Assembly: GCA_026982025.1 (NCBI GenBank)
Contig: JALSHX010000267.1
Location: forward strand, 1 to 8,340
DNA from: Aquificaceae bacterium
GTDB lineage: Bacteria > Aquificota > Aquificia > Aquificales > Aquificaceae
DNA: 8,340 nt
Direction: 5' to 3'
Shown: positions 1 through 5,509 of the stretch, in pieces
Position numbering within the stretch: position 1 is the stretch's first letter
How the letters are laid out: every line of letters starts with the position of its first letter
Program-made: the position numbers and the translations under genes
The notes under the pieces: model-generated
What the model saw: the letters and a program-made list of their open reading frames with translations, nothing else
Told to the model about the DNA's origin: nothing
Databases searched by the model: none

Positions 1-174
1 GAATCTCTCTCTGAGGTCCTTAAGTTCCACCCCAAGCTCGTGCCTCATTACCACTCGGGCGGAGGATGAGATTACTGAATGCACATCATAATTTACCGAG
101 AGCATCTCAAGGGCTCTGTATCCGTAAATGGAACCGCTGGCTCCCGTTATCAGGACTGCTATTCTATCCTTCAT
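1..174 (-). CDS. ubiX: UbiX-type flavin prenyltransferase, N-terminal part (runs off left edge)
   Basis: Reading the minus strand from the ATG at 174 gives 58 residues with no stop before the window edge, so the C-terminal part is missing. Residues 8-16 read LITGASGSI, followed by YGYRALEML. This is the nucleotide/FMN-binding start of the UbiX/Pad family (usual form ITGASGAIYG, near the N-terminus). UbiX enzymes attach dimethylallyl phosphate to reduced FMN, making the prenylated flavin used by UbiD-type decarboxylases in ubiquinone or related quinone and aromatic-acid metabolism. The start is well fixed: the ATG overlaps the TGA of the upstream moaC gene (ATGA), and a GAGGAG Shine-Dalgarno sequence lies six bases upstream inside moaC, suggesting translational coupling. 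Other flavoprotein-fold relatives such as Dfp/CoaBC are less likely because the TGASG loop and YG match UbiX better. Which UbiD partner it serves cannot be told here. Confidence 0.85.
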   Translation of the reverse strand, partial: MKDRIAVLITGASGSIYGYRALEMLSVNYDVHSVISSSARVVMRHELGVELKDLRERF

Positions 175-926
175 AAAAGGCTCCTCAGGTGGGGTCCGAG
201 AGCGGTGAAGAATACTTCAATTACCTCTTCTTTTTCAGGAAGTTTTACTATGAGTCTCCCCCTGTCGTCCTTAAAAATTTTTACGAGAGAGGGGTTTTCG
301 CCGGGCAAGTAAGTGAATAATATTGAACTCACAAGAGCTGTTGCTCCTGTTAACTCCTGCGCATTACGGGGCTCATTAGAAGATATAAAAATGTCCCAGT
401 GTTCGGAATGCCGAGAACCGAGCTCCTCCATAAGCTCCCTTACCCTCATCCCGAGGCGGTCCTCTCTGAAGGAAAGGTTGAACTTGGTGCCTTTTAAATC
501 ACTCATCCAGTCGGACTTGCCCCCTCCCTTTTCAATGATCTTTACCTCTTCAATTACCATGTTTGAGTCAACTCCCTTGCACATGTCAAAGATGTTGAGG
601 AGGGCGGAGCTCACCGCAGAGAGGGCTTCCATCTCGTAGCCTGTCTTTGCAACCCCCCTTACCTCGGAAAAAACCTCAACCGAATCCCTGTTTATCTTGA
701 GGTCTATTGTGAGGAAGTCAAAGGATATTCTGTGGCAAAAGGGCAGTACTTCATCGGTTTTCTTTGCTCCGTAGAGTCCGGCGATTTTGGTTGCCGGAAC
801 GAGATCCCCTTTTGGAAGTTTTTGTTCCTTGATGAGCTTAACGGTTTCGGGGCTTAATCTGATTCTCCCGTAGGCCTTGGCGTACCTGAGGGTAATTGGC
901 TTAAAGCTGATGTCCGCAGTTTTCAT
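171..926 (-). CDS. moaC: Cyclic pyranopterin monophosphate synthase MoaC with extra C-terminal MoaB/MogA-like region
   Basis: MoaC converts the MoaA product, 3',8-cyclo-7,8-dihydro-GTP, to cyclic pyranopterin monophosphate in molybdenum cofactor synthesis. Residues 1-140 (counted from the ATG at 926) are a full MoaC domain: LPKGD with Lys39 (equivalent to E. coli Lys51), PFCH with His65 (His77), KTGYEMEAL (95-103), DMCKGVD with Asp114 and Lys117 (Asp128 and Lys131), and GGGKS (134-138). All known catalytic residues are present. MoaC normally ends soon after GGKSG, but this protein has about 105 further residues. Their end (LIVKLPEKEEV, then a TALGPHLRSLL tail) resembles the end of a MoaB/MogA domain (LIVNLPG... 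LPHAL), though the region is short and lacks a clear GGTG motif. The ATG at 926 is preferred over the in-frame TTG at 932 because MoaC proteins align from ADISFKPITL and the upstream gene stops at 929. No clear Shine-Dalgarno sequence precedes it. Confidence 0.93.
   Translation of the reverse strand: MKTADISFKPITLRYAKAYGRIRLSPETVKLIKEQKLPKGDLVPATKIAGLYGAKKTDEVLPFCHRISFDFLTIDLKINRDSVEVFSEVRGVAKTGYEMEALSAVSSALLNIFDMCKGVDSNMVIEEVKIIEKGGGKSDWMSDLKGTKFNLSFREDRLGMRVRELMEELGSRHSEHWDIFISSNEPRNAQELTGATALVSSILFTYLPGENPSLVKIFKDDRGRLIVKLPEKEEVIEVFFTALGPHLRSLL
181..186 (-). promoter_or_regulatory. Shine-Dalgarno sequence for ubiX inside moaC
   Basis: On the minus strand the sequence is GAGGAG, then six bases (CCTTTT), then the ubiX ATG. 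It lies within the last codons of moaC. It is one of only two strong, well-spaced ribosome binding sites in the window, which supports the 174 start and coupled translation with moaC. Confidence 0.75.
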
Positions 927-928
927 TT

Positions 929-1294
929 TCAATCCCGATTATCCGATCTTCTGAGAATTGACTCTAAGATCTGGGGTGCTTCTGATGTGATCCTGCTGTT
1001 GGGAACGACCAGATCAGCCCCCATTTTCCTCGCGTATTCCTGAAGTCGGGTGTTTTTGTGTCCGCAGAAGGCAATTACGGGAAGGTTTCTTTTGACTTCT
1101 TTGATTTCTTCCAACATCTCCTTTGAGCCGAAACCTTCAAGGTTGATGATAACGGCAATCACTCCCGCTTCACCGATGAGATCCGAAACTTTCTGATGGC
1201 TGTTTGAGGTCAGCACCTCATAACCCGATGACCTCAGTAAACCTGCGATTTTGGACGAGGTTATCATGTTTGAGTCGCAGAGTATTACCTTCAT
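929..1294 (-). CDS. Receiver-like (CheY-fold) protein lacking the phosphoacceptor aspartate
   Basis: The 121-residue protein has the layout of a stand-alone response-regulator receiver domain: a hydrophobic first strand ending in the acidic pocket (VILCDS, Asp7), a third strand VIAVIINLEG, a fourth strand PVIAFCGH, and GADLVVPNS at the place of the usual GADDYLxKP. The position that is normally the phosphorylated Asp, at the end of strand three, is Asn51. The second acidic-pocket residue is Ser8, and the conserved Lys after strand five appears replaced (PNS). It is therefore likely a pseudo-receiver that signals by binding partners, not by phosphotransfer. There is no output domain. It starts 11 bases after the valS stop and ends two bases before the moaC ATG, so it belongs to the operon. 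Its partner and role are unknown. A CheY-like fold from another family with the same topology, such as a B12-binding-like domain, is a less likely alternative. No Shine-Dalgarno sequence is visible. Confidence 0.75.
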   Translation of the reverse strand: MKVILCDSNMITSSKIAGLLRSSGYEVLTSNSHQKVSDLIGEAGVIAVIINLEGFGSKEMLEEIKEVKRNLPVIAFCGHKNTRLQEYARKMGADLVVPNSRITSEAPQILESILRRSDNRD

Positions 1295-1305
1295 AGCATT
1301 GAAAT

Positions 1306-4300
1306 CTAATTAACTTCTTTGAGCATGCCAAGTATTCTCTCTGCCTTAATGAGTTCCTCCTCAAGTTCCCTCTGGATCTTCCTTTCCTTTTCTACAACCT
1401 CGGGGGGTGCTTTCCTGACAAACTCTTCACTGGACAATTTTCGGCGGGTTCTTTCAAGTTCTGAAAGGATTTTTTCCTTGCGCTTATCGTAGGTTTTGGT
1501 CAATCGGTCAATGTCAACTTCACCTTCAACGGAGAGGAAGACCTCCGTTTCACCCGCAAAGGTGCTGAGTGTCCCCGAGGGCTTCTCTTCAGTTTTCTCA
1601 AACTCATCAAGCCTTGCAAGGTTGAGTATGTGATTTTTGAACTCTTGAATCAGCTCCTCATCCGCGGGAGAACTGCACCTGTAGTAAGCTTTAAGCTTTT
1701 TTGAGGGCTCAATTTGAAGGTCCGACCTGATGGATCTGATGGAGCTTATTAATGTCTTTAACTTTTCAACCTTGTCCCTGTCTTCTGCGAATTCCTCGTC
1801 TTCACGGGGTTCTGGGAATTGGGCAAGGGAAATACTATCGCCGTCGGTTGAGGGAAGCATCTGCCAAATTTCTTCTGTGATGAAGGGCATAAAGGGGTGA
1901 AGAATTCTTAAAGCCTTTTCAAGCACATAGTTAAGGGTGTAAAGGGCTGTGATCTTTTCCGGTATCGGTTCCTCCTCTCCCTCGGCGGGTTCTCTGTAAA
2001 CCCTCTCCTTGGATAGTTCAATGTACCAGTCGCAGAAATCGGACCAGAAGAACTCGTAAATGCTCATCGCAGCTTTTGAGAAGTCGTAGTTTTCAAGGTG
2101 CTCGCTCACCTTCCGTGCGGTTTCGTTTAGCCTGGTGATGATCCATCGGTCTTCAGCACTGAGGGGTGCCATAAGGGGTAGATCTGCGGCGAGGTTTTCC
2201 GGAGTGTTAATTAGCACATATCTCGCCGCGTTCCATATTTTGTTTGCAAAGTGCTTAAAGCCTTCAAAACGCTTCTCTGACAGCTTTATGTCCCTTCCCT
2301 GAACCGTAAGGGCGGTCAGGGTGAACCTCAGGGCATCCGCACCGTATTTTTCAATGATTTCAAGGGGATCTATAACATTGCCCTTGGTCTTGGACATTTT
2401 CTGTCCCTTTTCGTCCCTGACGAGGGCATGAACATAGACATCGTCAAAGGGTATATCGCCCATTAAGTATGTGCCCATCATTATCATCCTCGCAACCCAG
2501 AAGAAGATAATGTCAAAGCCCGTGACGAGGAGATCGGTCGGATACAGGGTTTTCAGGTCAGAGGTTTCTTCTGGCCAGCCGAAGACTCCGAAGGGCCAGA
2601 GGGCGGAGGAAAACCAGGTGTCAAGAACATCCTCCTCCTGCTTCAGGTTTTCGGATGAGCAGTTCCTGCACCTGAGTATCATTCGCCACTTTTTGGTCCT
2701 TGGGTTGAAGCTATAAACATTCTTCGTTGAGACCCCCGGTGTCAGCATAGCCATAGGATTCAAGTCCTGAGTGAATAGCAGTCTCAGTGAGCTTTCATCT
2801 ATGTCCGTTGAGTGGTATCGGTGGTAAACAAATCTCTTGTAAAAATCAAGGACCGACATGTTGCGGTGAACGAACTGGGGGGAGTTCAGTGCGGAAGCAA
2901 CCTCCTCGGGTGTGAACTCTTCGGAGATCTTCCCGTCCGCTATCAGGTTAAAGATCAGTTTGTCATGGACCCTGTCAAAGTCATCGTCGGTAAAAACATT
3001 CTGGTGTCCGCAGTCAAGGCAGTGCCATATTGGTATCCTGTGACCCCACCAGATCTGCCTTGAAATGCACCAGTCCTTAAGATCCTTCATCCAGTCAAGG
3101 TAGAATTTCTTCCACCTTTCGGGTATGAACACAATCTTTGACTCTTTTTCAATATTTAGCTCCTCTTTTTCTACCCTTACCTTTATTGACTTCTGCACAG
3201 GTTCAAGCCTTGTACGACCCGCCTCCAGCTCCTTTAAGTAGCTCCACTTTTCGTTTTCAAAGCTGTAAAGGTTAAGCCTTTCCCCCTCCTGTGCGAGCAG
3301 AAACCTGCCCTCCTCCTTACCCGATGGCACGCCCATCCTAATAATGGTTAGCTCTCCCTTAAGGGCGATGATAAATTCGGGCTGACCGTTTTCATTTGAG
3401 AACCGGTAAAAAAGATCCTTTGCTCTTTGCGAGTTTTCTTTTCTCCCTTCGGGATAGTAAATGTAGGCGAGTTCACCTTCCCTGGTGCCCGCCAGGAACT
3501 CAATGTCTCCTTCAAGCTGAAAAACCGCCTTCGTTTCTCCTGACACTCCGTCAACAACCTGAAGTGAAATTGTGAGACCGCCGACCTCCGCGTACTGCAG
3601 GTAAATCTCCTTAACTTCGCTCCTTTTCTCACCCTTTTCAACGACTTTTACTGACCTTTCCCTTATTGCAGGGTCGGAGACCTTTAGGAACCACTGGGTT
3701 GAGACCATAGGCTCAATGACCGTTTTACACCTGTAGCACCTTCCAACCGAGTGTTTGTGGTCCTTCTCCTTTTCAATAAAGCCTTGTTCCCTCAATATAT
3801 CTACAATACCCTTCCTCGCATCGTAGCGTTCCAGACCGCTGAACTCACCCGCGTTTTCGTTCATATATCCGCGTTCATCCATTACCCTGACGAAGGGAAG
3901 GTTGTGGTCCCTGCCGATCTGGTAGTCGTTGGGGTCGTGGCAGGGCGTAACCTTAACAGCCCCCGTCCCGAAGTCCATCTTGACCCTCGGATCCGCAATT
4001 ATGGGAATTTCAGGCTTTACTTCGTTCCCCTCAAGGTCCTTCCTCAGCCAGTCCACGAGCGGAAGTCTTACCTTTTTGCCTATTAGGTTTTTGTACCTTT
4101 CATCCTCGGGGTTGACCGCAACCGCGGTGTCACCGAGCATGGTCTCCGGTCTGGTAGTTGCAACTGTAATATGTCCGGAACCATCTTCAAGAGGATACTT
4201 TATGTACCAGAGCTTTCCTTCTTCCTCCTCGTGTTCAACCTCAAGGTCCGACAGAGCCGTTTGATCCTTGGGACACCAGTTTACGATGTAAGTGCCCTTA

Positions 4301-4803
4301 TATATAAGTCCTTTCTCGTAGAGAACTCTAAAGGCTTTTCTTACCGCTCTTGAAAAACCCTCATCAAGGGTGAACCTTTCCCTTTCCCAGTCAACGGAAA
4401 CTCCCAGTTTTTCAAGCTGAGTTCTGATTGCCTCCCTCGTCTTGGGAACCCACTCCCAGACTTTTTTAAGGAATTCCTCCCTTCCCATCTCAATCCTGCT
4501 TTTTCCCTCCTTGGTGAGCTCCCTTTCTACCACATACTGGGTGGCGATTCCCGCATGGTCAAAGCCGGGCACCCAGACCACATCCCTTCCCTTCATTCTC
4601 ATCCACCTTGCCACAACATCCTGAAGGGTTGAGTTAAGGGCGTGTCCAATGTGAAGGGATCCCGTGACATTGGGAGGAGGTATCACTATGGAAAACTTTC
4701 TGCGCGGATCGGGTCTATTTAAATGATAGATTGACCTTTCAATCCAGTACTTTGACCACTTTTGCTCAATTCTTTTATGATCGTATTGCCCGGGGTCTTT
4801 CAT
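1306..4803 (-). CDS. valS: Valyl-tRNA synthetase, enlarged by two internal insertions
   Basis: ValRS charges tRNA-Val with valine in the cytoplasm and edits misactivated threonine. This 1165-residue class Ia enzyme has PPPNVTGSLHIGHA with the HIGH motif at 51-54, the CP1 editing domain (TTRPETMLGDTAV at 216-228, GTGAVKVTP at 279-287), a first CxxC at 356/359, STQWF at 368-372, FIPERW at 559-564, DWCISRQIWWGHRIP at 577-591, DVLDTWFSSALWPF at 725-738, the KMSKT signature at 802-806, an anticodon-binding helical domain, and a C-terminal coiled-coil arm from about 1097 (FVRKAPPEVVEKE at 1128-1140). Most bacterial ValRS are about 880-950 residues. The surplus lies in two blocks, roughly 393-556 and 604-708, listed separately. 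The frame is unbroken and all catalytic signatures are intact, so the enzyme should be active. It starts 10 bases after the MNT gene stop, without a clear Shine-Dalgarno sequence. The start fits the family (residues 5-8 GQYD). Confidence 0.98.
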   Translation of the reverse strand: MKDPGQYDHKRIEQKWSKYWIERSIYHLNRPDPRRKFSIVIPPPNVTGSLHIGHALNSTLQDVVARWMRMKGRDVVWVPGFDHAGIATQYVVERELTKEGKSRIEMGREEFLKKVWEWVPKTREAIRTQLEKLGVSVDWERERFTLDEGFSRAVRKAFRVLYEKGLIYKGTYIVNWCPKDQTALSDLEVEHEEEEGKLWYIKYPLEDGSGHITVATTRPETMLGDTAVAVNPEDERYKNLIGKKVRLPLVDWLRKDLEGNEVKPEIPIIADPRVKMDFGTGAVKVTPCHDPNDYQIGRDHNLPFVRVMDERGYMNENAGEFSGLERYDARKGIVDILREQGFIEKEKDHKHSVGRCYRCKTVIEPMVSTQWFLKVSDPAIRERSVKVVEKGEKRSEVKEIYLQYAEVGGLTISLQVVDGVSGETKAVFQLEGDIEFLAGTREGELAYIYYPEGRKENSQRAKDLFYRFSNENGQPEFIIALKGELTIIRMGVPSGKEEGRFLLAQEGERLNLYSFENEKWSYLKELEAGRTRLEPVQKSIKVRVEKEELNIEKESKIVFIPERWKKFYLDWMKDLKDWCISRQIWWGHRIPIWHCLDCGHQNVFTDDDFDRVHDKLIFNLIADGKISEEFTPEEVASALNSPQFVHRNMSVLDFYKRFVYHRYHSTDIDESSLRLLFTQDLNPMAMLTPGVSTKNVYSFNPRTKKWRMILRCRNCSSENLKQEEDVLDTWFSSALWPFGVFGWPEETSDLKTLYPTDLLVTGFDIIFFWVARMIMMGTYLMGDIPFDDVYVHALVRDEKGQKMSKTKGNVIDPLEIIEKYGADALRFTLTALTVQGRDIKLSEKRFEGFKHFANKIWNAARYVLINTPENLAADLPLMAPLSAEDRWIITRLNETARKVSEHLENYDFSKAAMSIYEFFWSDFCDWYIELSKERVYREPAEGEEEPIPEKITALYTLNYVLEKALRILHPFMPFITEEIWQMLPSTDGDSISLAQFPEPREDEEFAEDRDKVEKLKTLISSIRSIRSDLQIEPSKKLKAYYRCSSPADEELIQEFKNHILNLARLDEFEKTEEKPSGTLSTFAGETEVFLSVEGEVDIDRLTKTYDKRKEKILSELERTRRKLSSEEFVRKAPPEVVEKERKIQRELEEELIKAERILGMLKEVN
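2680..2994 (-). other. ValRS insertion B: about 105 extra residues splitting a zinc ribbon
   Basis: ValRS proteins that keep this zinc site usually have CxxC, about 15-25 residues, then CxxC just before the DVLDTWFSS segment. Here Cys595/Cys598 (CLDC) and Cys712/Cys715 (CRNC) are separated by 113 residues. All four cysteines remain, so a zinc site could still form at the base of the insert. The first part is helical and acidic (around DDDFDRVHDKLIF, then EEVASAL), and the end looks like a beta-hairpin (NVYSFNPRTKKWRMIL). Boundaries are estimated from the family's usual layout. Confidence 0.72.
3136..3627 (-). other. ValRS insertion A: about 164 extra residues inside the catalytic region
   Basis: In ordinary ValRS the segment after STQWF runs through about 20 residues ending in a short EKGE-like stretch, then straight into FVPERW. 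Here VVEKGEKR (387-394) and IVFIPERW (557-564) are separated by about 164 residues. The extra sequence is rich in predicted beta-strands (LTISLQVVDG, AVFQLEGDIEF, ELAYIYYPEG, PEFIIALKGELTIIRMG, LNLYSFENEKW) with charged linkers. There are no intein features: no Cys or Ser nucleophile at the junction and no terminal His-Asn. It is in frame, so it is probably a translated domain. Boundaries are approximate, and I do not recognise the fold. Confidence 0.75.
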
Positions 4804-4813
4804 GGAAAGATCA

Positions 4814-5089
4814 TTATAAACTTACTATGGGCTCATACAGATGAGCTCTGTCCCTGAAGGTCTTACTGCTCATCAGGATGAGGTCAAAACCTATGGATAG
4901 ATTCCTTGCCAGGATAAGGCGAATTTCACTTTGGGTGTCCGGGTCCGAAGCACCTTTAAATACGACAATAATGTCAGCGTCACAGAGACCGTGGTAATCT
5001 CCTCTTACCAGGGATCCGAAGAGATATATGCCTTTAACGGATGGAAATCGTGACTTAATATCCTCTGCGGATTTCTTGAGCTCGGTCAT
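4814..5089 (-). CDS. MNT-type minimal nucleotidyltransferase, partner of the HEPN protein
   Basis: Starting at the ATG at 5089 this is a 91-residue protein of the minimal nucleotidyltransferase family (DNA polymerase beta fold). It shows FGSLVRGD (24-31) with the family's GSxxRG loop, then CDAD with Asp37 and Asp39 as the likely metal-binding pair, and a third Asp at position 69 in FDLIL. The active site therefore appears complete. In type VII toxin-antitoxin systems the MNT partner (MntA) inactivates the HEPN toxin (HepT) by adding AMP to a tyrosine. The same job here is inference from pairing. The open frame extends upstream to 5206 but would overlap the HEPN gene by 113 bases, and those residues do not resemble the family, so the short form is chosen. 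AAGG lies only two bases from the ATG. An in-frame GTG at 5092 is an alternative start. The gene begins four bases after the HEPN stop. Confidence 0.87.
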   Translation of the reverse strand: MTELKKSAEDIKSRFPSVKGIYLFGSLVRGDYHGLCDADIIVVFKGASDPDTQSEIRLILARNLSIGFDLILMSSKTFRDRAHLYEPIVSL

Positions 5090-5093
5090 CACC

Positions 5094-5492
5094 TTATCCC
5101 TGTTCAGAAATATACCTTTCACAAAACCCTCTGATATTATTTGCCGAGCGGATTGCCCTTTTTGCATCCTCAATAGTATAGTAATCCGAAGGTTTACCGC
5201 TTGCAAATACGTTTGGGTACCTCGTGGGAATGAAGTACTTATCCAGCTCAGCAGAGTAAGGGATCAGATGGTCAGCCTCTATGCGGGCTTTATCGGAAAT
5301 GATTTTCAACATGGGGACCAGGGAATGACCCCACAGATCAATGCAGAGGTACAGACCAAGGGCTTTTAGAAATTTTTCCGATGACTGCCGGGCGGTAAAG
5401 CATGCCCACTCGTAGTATCCGTGCTGAATGTCAAGCTTTGCCCTTTCAAGGTCCCTTTCTCCCTGTTCATACCAGTCTTTCCACCTGTTCAC
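5094..5492 (-). CDS. HEPN-domain protein (COG2250-like), first gene of the valS operon
   Basis: This 132-residue all-helical protein matches the HEPN family by pattern: an N-terminal WYEQGERDLERAK helix, then YEWACFTARQSSEKFLKAL (27-45), GHSLVPML (55-62), and the signature YFIPTRYPNV (86-95) followed by YYTIEDAKRAI (104-114). HEPN proteins are often RNases and the toxic half of HEPN/MNT modules. The usual Rx4-6H catalytic motif is not at its expected place near the last helix (RAIRSANNIRGF has no His). The only literal match, Arg70-x4-His75, sits in a mid-protein segment, so RNase activity is uncertain. The start is a GTG at 5492, chosen because the family alignment begins right there. GAGG lies 12 bases upstream, which is far for a Shine-Dalgarno sequence. 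The MNT gene follows four bases downstream, and the divergent rimO starts 17 bases away. Confidence 0.87.
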   Translation of the reverse strand: MNRWKDWYEQGERDLERAKLDIQHGYYEWACFTARQSSEKFLKALGLYLCIDLWGHSLVPMLKIISDKARIEADHLIPYSAELDKYFIPTRYPNVFASGKPSDYYTIEDAKRAIRSANNIRGFCERYISEQG

Positions 5493-5509
5493 GATATATA
5501 TTATCCTCT
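5493..5509. promoter_or_regulatory. Divergent start region with near-palindromic -10-like element
   Basis: Only 17 bases separate the HEPN start (minus) and the rimO start (plus). They contain GATATATATTATC (5493-5505), which is nearly its own reverse complement (GATAATATATATC). On the plus strand TATATT or TATTAT lies about 7-10 bases before the rimO ATG. On the minus strand GATAAT/TAATAT lies similarly close to the GTG. A shared bidirectional promoter making leaderless or nearly leaderless transcripts would fit, but no good -35 boxes are visible, and promoters inside either coding region are also possible. Confidence 0.35.

Noticed and set aside
313..639. Plus-strand frame opposite moaC
   Set aside because: Antisense shadow of the well-supported moaC gene; the composition is not protein-like.
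3136..3627. Insert A in valS as an intein or intron
   Set aside because: No Cys/Ser/Thr nucleophile at both junctions and no terminal His-Asn. The reading frame is continuous and the region reads as beta-rich protein.
3348..3641. Separate 97-residue gene overlapping valS on the same strand in another frame
   Set aside because: Arginine- and serine-rich out-of-frame reading of valS with no family features and no ribosome binding site.
5090..5206. Long form of the MNT protein starting at 5206
   Set aside because: It would overlap the HEPN gene by 113 bases, and the extra residues do not match MNT proteins. The ATG at 5089 (or GTG at 5092) fits better.
5028..5369. Plus-strand frame opposite the HEPN/MNT genes
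   Set aside because: Antisense shadow; both minus-strand genes have clear family motifs.
5402..5509. N-terminal extension of RimO
   Set aside because: It reads through the opposite strand of the HEPN gene and lies before the canonical RimO start; no family similarity.
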